Shown here piece after piece: positions 9,321-19,827 of a stretch of DNA of 64,000 bases. The DNA is from Takakia lepidozioides (lineage: Eukaryota; Streptophyta; Takakiopsida; Takakiales; Takakiaceae). Under the pieces are notes generated by a model. That model ran no database searches, was not told the DNA's origin, and saw only the letters and a list, made by a program, of their open reading frames with translations. Within the stretch, counting starts at the first letter, position 1; the number at the start of each line of letters is the position of its first letter. The DNA is taken from the NCBI GenBank assembly GCA_030704615.1, contig CM060734.1, positions 13,642,001-13,706,000 of the forward strand. Reading direction: 5' to 3'. Both the position numbers and the translations under genes were made by a program.

Positions 9321-9932
9321 CCAGCTCCCCACTCTTTGGTCGCTTTCCGGCTCGCTCGCTTACTCACTAGTTTTTGGTTACCAACGGGCTTGCACCGTTC
9401 TCGGGGTCACTACTCCCCTTATATATACTTCTGTAGCTGTCCGCGGGGGTTTCACAACCAGCCATGCCATTTTATGGCGAACCACCACGAAAACCCTCGA
9501 CTCCCGGTGATGAATCGCGGTGAGTCTTGGCCCACTCACTACGGCCCCTATGGACCGTGATGAGTCCCAAGATTCCCCACGACTCCCACCACGAGGTCTC
9601 CGCCCCCATGGTGAGTCCTATGCCACCCCCACTAAGTCCCACTAAGCTACCACCACCCCTTGTGGAGCCACCCCCACCGCAACCCGGTGTGCGGGGCTCC
9701 ACCTAGTGAGCGCCTCCGCCTCCTTGGGTGCCTTGGGCACTCAAGGGTGCTTCAGCCCCCCATACCTATTGCTGCCGCTGCCCCCACCACAGGGGCAACC
9801 CCTCATGTGTCCCGACCCCCTTGCCCTCAAGGCAAAGGGCCGCGACACACACCCCTACCAATAGGGAGTCGATGTCCTCATCGACTTGTTCATTTTGTAG
9901 AAATGAACATCCAAGTTGTGGCGTCCCACACA
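9321..9932 (-). repeat. solo or truncated LTR of a second retroelement family
   Basis: About 610 bp that reappears inverted at 16564-17173. In minus orientation it starts TGTGGGACGCCACAACTTGG at 9932 and carries a TATA-like TATATA near 9423. The TGT start coincides with the abrupt junction to family B sequence at 9933. The other end, at GGGGAGCTG, is cut against integrase sequence at 9320, so either the LTR is truncated or the flank is rearranged. The small ORFs inside look like chance. Confidence 0.55.
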
Positions 9933-10576
9933 TTCGCATTGGTGTGGAGGACAAAAACGTGAAGCTTTCCATATACGATGGTGGTATGATTGAAGGGCAG
10001 GACATTATGGTGAACATCAACAGGGGCGGTACAACGGCTGCAATCGACTTTACCTGGAGAAGCCCGAAGACTCATGAGCTAGTTCTGAGAGCAGTCGAAG
10101 TCCCATTGACAACGTGACTTGTATTCAGTGGCACAGGGCTAACGATTTCTTTGCACAATCAGCACAGTGGACGTGCTTCAAATTCAATTCATGTGGATCA
10201 ATAAAAACCTCATTGTGCCCTCTTTTTATTCTATTATGTGTCCATCGTTCCCAGAATGCGTCATTGCTCATTTCGTTTGGGATTGGGAGTGTGGGAGGAT
10301 TTTGCAAGTGGCTGTTAGGCTGAAATGGGCCCCCATTGTACAGAGCAATACCACCCTACCATTCGCGAAACATTGCCATTCAATATATAATTCTAAAAAA
10401 CATTGCCGAACCTCCTTCATCGGGAGGTCCTTCTCCCCCTATAACCGTGGCACCCTTAACCCTATTCCCGCGGACACATATTTCCGGAAAATAGTCTGCT
10501 CATGTTTTTTTTTACACTTACGACGCTGCTCATGGCTCATGCCGCTCATGGCTCATGGCTCATGAAATAGCAGCCC
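9933..10576 (+). mobile_element. family B right-end fragment with the last 61 codons of a cargo gene
   Basis: Reverse complement of 28795-29428 in the complete family B copy. 9933-10117 encodes the C-terminus VEDKNVKLSIYDGGMIEGQD to VLRAVEVPLTT, which closely matches the product at 29242-30012. The remainder is the 3' flank and the terminal repeat: GCTCATGGCTCATGGCTCATGAAATAGCAGCCC. The next bases, GAGTCTGGC, resemble the uninterrupted target CAGTCTGGC, within the integrase gene (compare 7660-7670). The left side was removed or displaced by the LTR at 9321-9932. Confidence 0.65.
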
Positions 10577-11222
10577 GAGTCTGGCCATTAGCCCGTGGGT
10601 GATAAGGTGTAGTTTTCCGATGTTTAATTACATACTTAGAAGTCATATGCTCAATAGTAGAATTCAAGAAATGTGTACCACGATCGCTCACAAGCTCTCG
10701 AGGACAACCAAATCGAGTGATGACATTCTCATAAAGAAACTGTGCCACAACCTTGGCTGTATCGGTGCGGGTGGCCATTGCTTCAGCCCACTTAGTCACG
10801 TATTCGGTCGCAATATCGCTTCTGACCATTGCATCATCCCACGCAAGCTGTAATTGTTGATTGCGCCATAGGGTAGCGATATGCGTAACCCTCAAATCGG
10901 CCAATTCCTTCTGCAAGTCCTCGTGATCAAGGGCTTCTGCTGCTACGACTTGCAATCCCTCAACTAAATCACGGAGCTTCGTTGCAAAAGACGATTGGCT
11001 GCTTGCATCTTTGCCTCCCGACACCACCATTGCAACACTGTTATTAACTGCCGCCAGTGTTGAAGCCCTTTCATTCGCTTTGCTCGACTTTGGTTTATCG
11101 ATAATCATGGTAGCAATCACATCGGCTGGGGCCGGTACCTTCAATCGATGCTGCAAAATCATAGACAAATAGATTGCACAGTTCGGTATGTCTGTCTTCC
11201 CACTCTTCCTTTTGGAGATCAA
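10577..11222 (-). pseudogene. gag-like to integrase fusion ORF, truncated by family B
   Basis: The most informative copy of the deleted Ty3/gypsy frame. A coiled-coil-like gag end (LEGLQVVAAEA-type, then RVTHIATLWRNQQLQLAWDD) runs directly, in frame, into integrase AMVRSDIATEYVTKWAEA and LVSDRGTHFLN, ending at YHPRANGQT where family B joins. So in this family the pol middle is deleted and gag is fused to integrase. Further upstream gag frames continue to 11636 with a TAG at the same place as the other copies. Confidence 0.6.
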
Positions 11223-12360
11223 TTCCTCGTGGATCTAATTCCCGCAAACAAACTCTGCCCAATTGAGTTGAAAACCTTGAAATGTTGATACCGCCGCATT
11301 CGATTGTGACCGGGCTACATCGCTTTCTTCAATGCCAATCGACTAACTGCGAACTTCGTCCATTCCATTAACTCTGGCTTAAGCGCCTTGGCAACAGCCC
11401 AGCCTCCTGTCTGATTACATGCGGTGGAGCCCCCCTTGAAGTAATCCTCAGGAACAAAAGACTCGTCCTTAAAACCATCGACATCAAAACCGGCCCGAGG
11501 CAGTAGCAAGACTTCCGTGACAGTACTCACATCCACTAATATCTCAATGTTATTGACTGTTCCAGTCCTAGTAACAGGATCATAAGAATTATAGAATTGC
11601 ATGACCGTGGCCATACTGGCCTTTGGCAGACTCTTGGCCAGACTGAGAAGACCAATGGGTTGCTATGTGGGATTTTAACGAAGACAATTTCTGGTACTGG
11701 CAGTGTATGAGGCTGGAAGGCCTAAGTTGTTTAAGAGGTATCTGCTGTGGTGTAGTGTCAGCAACACCAATTGAAGACGGATTACATCCAAAGCAAGATC
11801 AAGATGAACATGGAGACAAAACCACTCACGAGACAGTCCGGGATGTTAGAGTTCTTGTTATTGTCTGCAAAGAGTCTGCCAAAGGCCAGTATGGCCACGG
11901 TCATGCAATTCTATAATTCTTATGATCCTGTTACTAGGACTGGAATAGTCAATAACATTGAGATATTAGTGGATGTGCGTACTGTCACGGAAGTCTTGCT
12001 ACTGCCTCGGGCCGGTTTTGATGTCGATGGTTTTAAGGACGAGTCTTTTGTTCCTGAGGATTACTTCAAGGGGGGCTCCACCGCATGTAATCAGACGGGA
12101 GGCTGGGCTGTTGCCAAGGCGCTTAAGCCAGAGTTAATGGAATGGACGAAGTTCGCAGTTAGTCGATTGGCATTGAAGAAAGCGATGTAGCCCGGTCACA
12201 ATCGAATGCGGCGGTATCAACATTTCAAGGTTTTCAACTCAATTGGGCAGAGTTTGTTTGCGGGAATTAGATCCACGAGGAATTGATCTCCAAAAGGAAG
12301 AGTGGGAAGACAGACATACTGAACTGTGCAATCTATTTGTCTATGATTTTGCAGCATCGC
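11152..12360. repeat. large inverted repeat of gag-like sequence
   Basis: The minus-strand gag-like segment 11152-11632 is repeated in plus orientation at 11872-12360, giving arms of about 480-490 bp around a spacer of about 240 bp. The spacer carries 60 bp of integrase sequence in plus orientation (11640-11715, GLLCGILTKTISGTG on translation) and unrelated DNA. The arms differ at scattered sites. Transcription through this region would give a long hairpin RNA. Confidence 0.7.
11771..12360 (+). pseudogene. gag-like fragment, plus-strand arm of the inverted repeat
   Basis: The open frame to 12190 encodes SGMLEFLLLSAKSLPKAS to WTKFAVSRLALKKAM, the N-terminal gag-like region, ending in TAG. The first residues (from 11771) are not gag. 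After the stop, a second frame (12283) starts ISKRKSGKTDILNCAIYL and is broken at 12361, where it abruptly joins a different integrase. Confidence 0.5.
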
Positions 12361-13432
12361 GGGGCTGTTACAACCCTTGCCGATTCCAGAGGGGACTTGG
12401 GAAAGCGTCTCGATGGATTTCATGACTGCTATGCCGCTGTCAAAAGGATTCGATGCAATCATGGTGGTGGTGGATAGGTTCAGTAAAATGGGCCATTTCA
12501 TCCCCACCAAGGAGACGGCAACGGCGCAGGAGACAGGGCGACTTTACTTCGCCCACGTCTTAAAGCATCATGGAGTCCCGAAGGATATTGTCTCGGATCG
12601 CGATCCAAAGTTTGCGAGTAAATTTTGGAGGACACTTTGGAAGAAGATGGGGACGAGGCTGAAGATGAGCACCGCCTTCCGACCTACGACGGACGGCCAA
12701 ACGGAAAGAGTGAATTCCGTAGTGAAGCAATTCTTGCGGAATTACGTGTCGGCAGACCAATCAGACTGGATGGAACACTTAGACGCGGCAGAGTTCTATT
12801 ATAATAACACAGAACACTCCGCTACAGGAGTTTCCCCTTTCGTATTGGTCTATGGAAAAGCACCTCTGGTGCCGACAAGTTGGGCCGCCCAGGACGTTGA
12901 GGAACCGGCAGTAGCGGCGGTACTGGAAGAACGCGAGCGTTTGTTGAAGCTCGCAAAGTACAACATTGCCAAAGCTAGGAAACGGTATGAAAGGCAGGCG
13001 AATTGGAAGCGGAGGGAAGTGAAGTTTGAGGCAGGCACAGAGGTCTGGTTGAACATCAAGAATTTCCGACTACCTCCGGAAGTGAGTCCGAAGTCCGTAC
13101 CTCCGTATGCGGGACTCTTTCGCATTCGGAAGGTTATGAATGAGGATGTGTATGAATTGGAGCTGCCGGCAAATAGCAAGGTGCACCCAATATTCCATGT
13201 CTCCCTTTTGAAGCCTTACTTCAAAGATGAAGCGCGTCCGAATCGACATCAAGTGTTGCGTCCGCCACCTATGCTGTAGGATCATGAAAATGAACCTGAG
13301 TACGAGGTGGAGGCAATACTTAAGTCGAGGAGGTTCAAGAACCGAGAAACGGAGTATCTTGTCAAATGGAAGGGCTATCATCATGTGGAGGCATCTTGGG
13401 TGCGTGCCTCAGAGAAATGTTATATGTGCTGA
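12361..13432 (+). pseudogene. chromoviral Ty3/gypsy integrase with C-terminal chromodomain, interrupted by TAG
   Basis: The frame begins within integrase (PLPIPEGTWESVSMDFMTAM). It has the core aspartates (SMDFMT; DIVSDRDPKF) and Glu (TDGQTERVNSVVKQ), the gypsy signature YYNNTEHSATGVSPFVLVYG, and a C-terminal LPANSKVHPIFHVSLLKPY module. At 13277-13279 a TAG stops it. In the same frame downstream there is a chromodomain, YEVEAILKSRRFKNRETEYL then VKWKGYHHVEASWV, lost at about 13420. Chromodomain integrases direct insertion to H3K9-methylated chromatin. The upstream half of pol is absent: gag-like sequence of another family abuts at 12360. Confidence 0.8.
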
Positions 13433-13615
13433 CATTTGAACTCAATTTTCCAAGGCCGAACCCTTGTGAGTGGCAACTCTTTCTGCATTTCTTCAGAGGG
13501 CTCGGAGTCTGCTAGTGACTGACTGACTGACTTATTGGGCTTATTGTGCAGTGGGCGAGCTTGGCAGACGCCGCCTACTCCTTTTGGGCCAAATACCGGT
13601 TGCCAGTAACAGGTG

Positions 13616-13616
<1 letters not shown>

Positions 13617-13648
<32 letters not shown>
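13617..13648. repeat. (CT)n microsatellite
   Basis: About 15 CT dinucleotides in a row, CCTCTCTCT to CTCTCTGTCC. Confidence 0.9.
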
Positions 13649-13651
<3 letters not shown>

Positions 13652-14126
13652 CATGTTGCCTTGCCAGTTTGTGACATGGATTAGGACCTCAAGGATGATC
13701 TGAATGGCCTACCTACCGTCGGCACTAGACTGAAATTTAAAGTCAGGGTGGGGAGTCTACCTTTGAGCAATAAACAGACGCAGAGAGGAAAGGGAGATTG
13801 TGAATGCCCAATGGCAGGCGGCCTGAAGACAAAATCTGGTACAATGTCTGGGATATTTTCATCAGAGAGCGAACCTCTGCAGGACCATCAGGATCGCAGT
13901 CCTTGCACATCTGTTCACCAACTTTCAAATTTTTGAGGCTGGGTTTAAAGCCCTGGCCCTGTTGGGTCTGATTGCTGGGCAGCTCACACACAGCAGATCA
14001 ATGCTTGTGTGAAGGGAGTTTTAGAGGAAATCTGGAATGCCCAAACCAATTGTTTATACTACGGTCAGTCCCGCTACTGGAGTGAGCCTCTCACAAAGGT
14101 AGTGTCTGTTCCCCCTTGTTCTGCCA

Positions 14127-14560
14127 AACTGGGTGCAGGGTCTATGGCCACAAGGCTATGGAAAACAACATCTCATGAGTCCATTCTCCATGCTGCCTCT
14201 TACTTACATGGTCGTCTCATGAGTACACGCTCTTTTCATGGTGCCATGGGGCCAAGTGGCCACCTGTGGATGTCATGAAGTTTAATTTTTCCTTTCTTTC
14301 TTCTCTCTCCGTCACTCTCTTTCTCTCCAGTGTTATGCCTAAACTGGGCCGAGGTCCTTTGGCCACAAGGCTATGGCAAACAACGTCTTATGAGTACATT
14401 CTCTTTCTCCCCATGAATTTTGGGGGAAAGGGTTCACTCTTCAACTCTTTTCAAGCATGCAAATGGAATGCCATACATGGACCAACTGCAGTCTTCCCCC
14501 GACCCACCCCCGCTGCTCACCAAGAGACAAAATTGGTACCTTCCTCTATCCTACAAACCA
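14127..14560. repeat. imperfect tandem duplication of about 214 bp
   Basis: AAACTGGGTGCAGGGTC at about 14127 and AAACTGGGCCGAGGTCC at about 14341 open two similar stretches: both continue with TGGCCACAAGGCTATGG and then a CATGAGT/TATGAGT motif. Confidence 0.55.
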
Positions 14561-15082
14561 TTTGGAGCTAGTTGGTAGTGCAAATGTTTCCTAGAAAATA
14601 TGGCATCTCTTAGGAGCACACCACACTATAAATACACTGTCTAACCATCCACTCAAGATACTTGCAACAGAGGGATACTCAGTTGAGGAGAACTTCAAGC
14701 TACTTGCCAGGTTTAGCAGCTTCTGAGACTTGACCACGGTGCCCCTTATCTATGGTCAAGGTAATGGAAAGCACAGTGAAGGAGCTATTGTCAGTCACAT
14801 GCATCTGGTATGGGAGCTAGACATAAGCCTACCTGTTTCCTAGCCGTTCCTAACATTATATCTGCAATTATCTGTTGTCTCGCAGGGCGACCACCACTGG
14901 CTGAAATTTTGGAGGAGAAACGGCGAAAAAGGGTAGGTGTCCCTTCCTTCTTGATCATCAGCTGCTATTTATGTCCGTAATTGACGATAATAGAGGTTAC
15001 AGTTGAGCTTGAAATAAATTTGCAGATGCTGGAGCCTGGCAGTCACATGCCAGAGGCATCACAGTGTACATGAAATACCACA

Positions 15083-15186
15083 TGCCAGGATGTAGCTCAC
15101 TCAGTTGGGTGAGTAACTCACTAGGGATTTGTCTTCATACACTCAGCCAAGATGTGAGAGGTTCACTGCCATTTTTTCTGCAGGAG
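15083..15186 (+). repeat. tRNA-like (SINE-type) segment
   Basis: GGATGTAGCTCACTCAGTTG resembles a tRNA 5' end with D-arm (A box), followed about 75 bp later by GAGAGGTTCACTGCC, a weak B box, and then TTTTTT at 15173-15178, a possible Pol III terminator. No complete cloverleaf forms by eye. A tRNA-derived SINE remnant is the best guess. Confidence 0.3.
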
Positions 15187-16563
15187 GAAGCTGAAGTTTG
15201 TGATATAACCAATCGCCGGTGTCGCACCGAAGAGTAAGACGATGATTACAAGTAGCAAGAGGAAGACATAGGTAATTAGGCTTCATGTCCTGACTATTCA
15301 TTCTTGTCCCAATGCATCTGGGACACCGAGCATGGACTTCAGAGTAGTTCAAATTATTATATTTACATCATGTGGATCCCACCCACATTTCGAGTACAGG
15401 GAAGAGGGGTCTTAAATCCACCGTGTCCCTATCGCTCTTCCTTGTTTTCCTGATCGGTGGCCAACGCTTCTCCATCCTTGCCACTAATTCCCTTGGTGGT
15501 ATTTGCAAGGATGTGGTATCATAAGTGCTCAAACTTGAAGCTCAAACCTGGGGGCTCCTCACTTTTCCAATTTGTTAATGTCAAATAAGGTCCGACCAAT
15601 TGCCCTGGATGAAGCCTGTTAAAAGTGACCAAATTCACAGTAGCTCAGACCTGGCCCTAGAGATCTGGGTAGTGATATGGGAAACGCATCCGAGGCGGTT
15701 GCAGCTTTCGAAGGGCGACCTCAAAAGCGGAAGAAACGTTGATGGGACATCAACCTTGGAGCGTGGGGGAGGAAATGCATGCTTAGCCCGGCTTAGCTAG
15801 CTTAGGGATCCGATTACAAAAACTTGTATTGTACAAAAATTTGTAATAAAGGAAATGGGTTCCAAATGTTGTGCGTCCTATTTTGTTTGGAATGGTGATG
15901 CATGATATGGTTGGCTAGTGTGTAGAATGCATGCTAGCTTATAAAAGTGGGAGAGGTAAATTGGGTTAATCGTGTGTTTGTGTAGTGCCAAAATTGGGTG
16001 ACCCCCATCCGAGGGGCAAGGAAACTTGCGCCTTTCTTGGGAATTCACGTGCTAGTGCGCACCTGGCGCGTGCGCGTACTATAACTGCGCTACCGAGGAG
16101 GTTGCCTTGTAGTGCGGGCTAACGCGGAAGCTACGTGCTTCCGTTCACGTACTATAATCGTGTAGCCTCGGGATGAAGTCGTAGTGCGGCTTCGGCGTGT
16201 TCCCGTACCTCAGGCCAACATTCCAAGGCGGACCCAATTGTAGTGATTGGGGCGCACGGTTGGTTCAAGGTTATCTTCCTAGTCAAAGAGGGTTCCAGGG
16301 AACCCTTGCTCAAGGTGATGCCAAAAGCGGCATCATGAGCGATCGCAAGCAATGTTGTTGCAGTAAGGCGATTCGATCCTCAAGGAGGATCGTTCCTTGG
16401 CCTTGAAGTAGGCCAAGAAGAGTGCACTGGGAGGAGCTGGAGAAGCTCCACCCTTGGCCGGGACTTGGAGGAAGTCGGCCGAACTAGCTAGTGGAGAGTA
16501 GAGTCAAGTGTGGGGTTTGGTTCTTTGCCATGGGACGCCATGGTACGGAAACAAACTCCTTGA

Positions 16564-17173
16564 TGTGGGACGCCACAACTTGGATGTTCATTTCTACAAA
16601 ATGGACAAGTCGATGGGGACATCGACTCCCTGTTGGTAGGGGTGTGTGTCGCGGCCCTTTGCCTTGAGGGCAGGGGGGGTCGGGACACAAGAGGGGCTGC
16701 CCCTGTGGTGGGGGCAGTAGCAGCGATAGGTACGGGGGCTGAAGCACCCTTGAGTGCCCAAGGCACTCAAGGAGGCGGAGGCGCTCACTAGGTGGAGCCC
16801 CGCACACCGGGTTGCGGTGGGGGTGGCTCCACAAGGGGTGGTGGTAGCTTAGCGAGACTTAGTGGGGGTGGCATAAGACTCACCATGGGGTGGAGACCTC
16901 GAGGTGGGAGTCGTGGGGAGTCTTGGGACTCATCACGGTCCATTGGGGCCGCGGTGAGTGGGCCAAGACTCACCGCGACTCACCACCGGGGATCGAGGGT
17001 CTTCGTGGTGGTTCGCCATAAAATGGCATGGCTGGTTGTGAAACCCCCGCGGACAGCTACAGAAGTATATATAGGGAGTAGTAACCCCGAGAACGGTGCA
17101 AGCCCGTTGGTGACCAAAAACTAGTGAGTAAGCGAGCGAGCCGGAAAGCGACCAAAGAGTGGGGAGCTGTTCC
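16564..17173 (+). repeat. LTR of the second retroelement family, plus orientation
   Basis: Starts TGTGGGACGCCACAACTTGG and has a TATA-like box at 17067-17074 followed by GGGAGTAGTAACC. It is the reverse complement of 9321-9932 and ends, as far as the two copies match, at GGGGAGCTG (17173); the sequence then continues uniquely, so the true LTR end may lie further right. The downstream region could be its internal part. Confidence 0.55.
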
Positions 17174-17700
17174 GGACTGCCAACTACCAAAGGGAATTCC
17201 CGCTGGTTCCAAATCGGTGGAGGGTTCTTTGGGAGAACAAAGGGGGGGACCGTTATGCCGCGGTGAGCAGCCGAAGCTCCAAGTTGGCCCGGCGGCTAGG
17301 TTGGGAGTCAGGCGCGCGCATCAAAGCGAGTAACTATGACTTGAAGGGGAGCTTACCGAAGTGAGGTGCGCGACACGCTGGGACGGAAATGCCTTGAAAT
17401 GTGAACACGTGGAGCAACGGAATTGCGGCACATGTCTGCACTCTATCTGACTGAAGTGGCATGAGGCGGCGCGGCCTGACTGTTGGATAATGATGTTTGT
17501 TTTTCGGACGGCAGGCGTACCCTGAACGATTCGAATTTCGTAATGACACAAAGTCCATGAGGAGACACTTTCGTCCAACCCTTTTGAACCCAAGTGGTGC
17601 ATCACCGCCGTTTCATCTACTTTTGTCGTGTCTCCTCAGTCACCCCTCTCGCGCCCTTTCCATCTGGACTCTTTGCCCCTTTTCCCTGTCTCTGTTCTTC

Positions 17701-18244
17701 TTATGCTCGAACCTGAGAGGGGGGGAGTTCGTGCACCAGACAGGAGACCTCGTCGCAAGCTCCGAAAATTATACTTCGGACGTAGGCCAATGCCGAAGGG
17801 GAGGAAGCAGATGCGTCTACAGGAGGAGATTGCCATCTCCGAGCAGCAGGCCACTCAGGCAACCCAGCCACCAGTGAGAGCTCCATGCGATTGGGCTGCG
17901 CGCAGCTGATCGAGCACCGAACCCCCCATTTTGCTTTTGTAATTCTTAGACTGAATGCTAGGAGATTTGAATGCAGAACATGTTTGCATGCCTAACAGGA
18001 AAGGTGGACGTGCTAGAGGGATCGCAGGAATCCGAAGAGCCGCAGGAAGAGTCCGTGGAGCTAGCTGCAGCACGTACACCCACCCGATCCCCGAGCGCGG
18101 GTATTCCTGCCGGGCCTAGCCCTGTGCGTTTCAAAGACGCGGCTTCGAATGGCAAGTTCAAAGCCCCAGAGATCGACTCGCGTTCTTTGGTCATGGAGAA
18201 TCGCCAGCAGGGGTCGGGCCCTTCTCCAGCAAAGTCGAAGAAGA
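17701..18244 (+). pseudogene. gag-like fragment downstream of the LTR (tentative)
   Basis: Two charged, low-complexity frames: one to 17909 with PRRKLRKLYFGRRPMPKGRK and one from 17971 with FACLTGKVDVLEGSQESEE and SPSAGIPAGPSPVRFKDAAS. No zinc knuckle or capsid signature is visible. Position after the LTR and composition suggest a gag N-terminus, cut at 18245 against a reverse-oriented RT fragment. It could also be noncoding. Confidence 0.3.
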
Positions 18245-18258
18245 AGCAGCCCGTCCAT

Positions 18259-18656
18259 CTACTTCACCGTGACATTGTCCGTGAACACCTTCACTGGGTT
18301 GGAACCAACATAGTGGCGCCAGAGCTCAAGGCAATGCACCACCGCCTTCATCTCTTTTTCGTGCGTCGGCCACCGTCGCTCCACTTCATTCAGTTTCTTA
18401 CTTTCGTAAGCCACTGGACGTCCATCTTGCATAAGTACACCCCCAATCGCGAAGTCCGATGCATCTGTATGAATCTCAAACGGACGATCGAACTCCGGGA
18501 TTTTCAAGACTGGAGCTTCCGTCATTCGCTGCTTCAATTCAGCAAAAGCTTGGCCACAAAATGTGTTCCATACCCAGACTTTGGATTTACACAGAAGGTC
18601 CGACAGCGGCCCCGCGATCTTGGCGAAATTTCTCACATACTTCCAGTAATAGGAGG
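18259..18656 (-). pseudogene. Ty3/gypsy RT end and RNase H start, fragment
   Basis: Minus-strand frame SYYWKYVRNFAKIAGPLSDL is the end of the gypsy RT thumb. It is followed by AFAELKQRMTEAPVLKIPEF and the RNase H start FEIHTDASDFAIGGVLMQDG with YESKKLNEVERRWPTHEKEM and a truncated VFTDNVTVK. The RT end is cut at 18656 by a family B terminus and the RNase H end at 18259 by the neighbouring fragment. It lacks the YxDD box, which lay upstream. Confidence 0.85.
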
Positions 18657-19075
18657 GGGGGCTGCTATTTCATGAGCGGCATGAGCATGAGCGGAAAAAA
18701 AAAAAAAAAACATGAGCAGACCATTGTGAGTCCACGGAAATAGGGTTAGGAGGCACGGAAATAGGGTCATGTGAAGTTGGAATGTGGCACCAGTGGACTT
18801 GAAATGCAACATATTATTGCAAATTTTGTGGCAAGCCACGTCTATACAAGTGTGTTCTAACTGTCATAGCCGGAATGGGCACTATTCTCCTACACCCTCC
18901 GAAGAACTTGCCCCACCTTCTTCCTCATCCCCCTCATCCCCCTCATCCTCCGAGCTTTGTGATGCATCAGTTTCACTATGCCTCTCAAAAATCCCGTCCT
19001 CTTGGGGGACTGTCCACCTCACCTCCTGGGAATCTTCTGCATCTTCTCCCCCATCTTCTCCCCCAAATTTTGCGC
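18657..19075 (-). mobile_element. family B left end (copy 3) with the C-terminal part of exon 9
   Basis: Begins GGGGGCTGCTATTTCATGAG at 18657 with CATGAGC repeats and a 16-17 A run, then matches the reverse complement of 5390-5756. 18882-19070 encodes, on the minus strand, DAEDSQEVRWTVPQ and an acidic Ser/Glu tail, the same C-terminus as exon 9 of the family B gene. It inserts into the RT fragment; the flanking nine bases are AATAGGAGG. No matching duplicate is present at the other candidate end (26376, CCTAGAGAG), so its partner end is missing or rearranged. Confidence 0.6.
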
Positions 19076-19079
19076 GCCG

Positions 19080-19789
19080 ACCTACCTGGCGGATGGAAAT
19101 CCGGCGCCGGATTTCCATCCATCCGCTCTTCGAATTACCTGCATGACTGGAAAAATGGCGCCGAATTTCCGATTTTGGTGCCAGCCACCCTCGGGACTTA
19201 GCCATTTTCGGGGCCGAAAATGGCTAAGTCCCAGATCTAACTAAGCACCAAACTGGAAAAGTGGCGTTTTTTTTTTTTTTTTTTTTTTTTTCGGCGCCAT
19301 TTTTCTAGTTCGGGGCCGAAAATGGCTAAGTCCCAGATCTGACTGGGCCCAAAACTGGAAAAATGGCGCCAAATTTCCGATTTTGGGTGCTAGTCAGATC
19401 TGGGACTTAGCCGTTTTCGGCCTCGAACTAGAAAAATGGCGTTTTTTTTTTTGTTTTTTTTTTTTTCGGCGCCATTTTTCCAGTTCGGAGCCGAAAATGG
19501 CCAAATCCCAGATCTGACTGGCACCAAAATCGGAAATTCAGCGCCATTTTTCCAGTCATGCAGGTAATTTGAAGAGCGGATGGATATCCGGCACCGGAGT
19601 AGGTCGGCGCGCAAAATTTCCATCATGCAGGTAATTCAGAGCACGGATGGATGGAAATCTGGCACCGGATTTCCATCCATCCGCTCTTCGAATTACCTCC
19701 ATGACTGGAAAAATGGCGCCGAATTTCCGATTTTGGTGCCAGTCAGATCTGGGACTTAGCCGTTTTCGGCCCCGAACTGGAAAAATGGC

Positions 19790-19827
<38 letters not shown>

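Larger units (their letters stand above)
13433..16563. other. no recognisable gene; low-information interval
   Basis: No ORF here has a family signature. The interval contains a CT microsatellite, a 214-bp tandem duplication and a tRNA-like segment, listed separately. 15780-16480 is GC-rich with repeated short motifs (GTAGTGCGG, CGTACTATAA) and may be retroelement flank; I cannot identify it. Confidence 0.6.
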
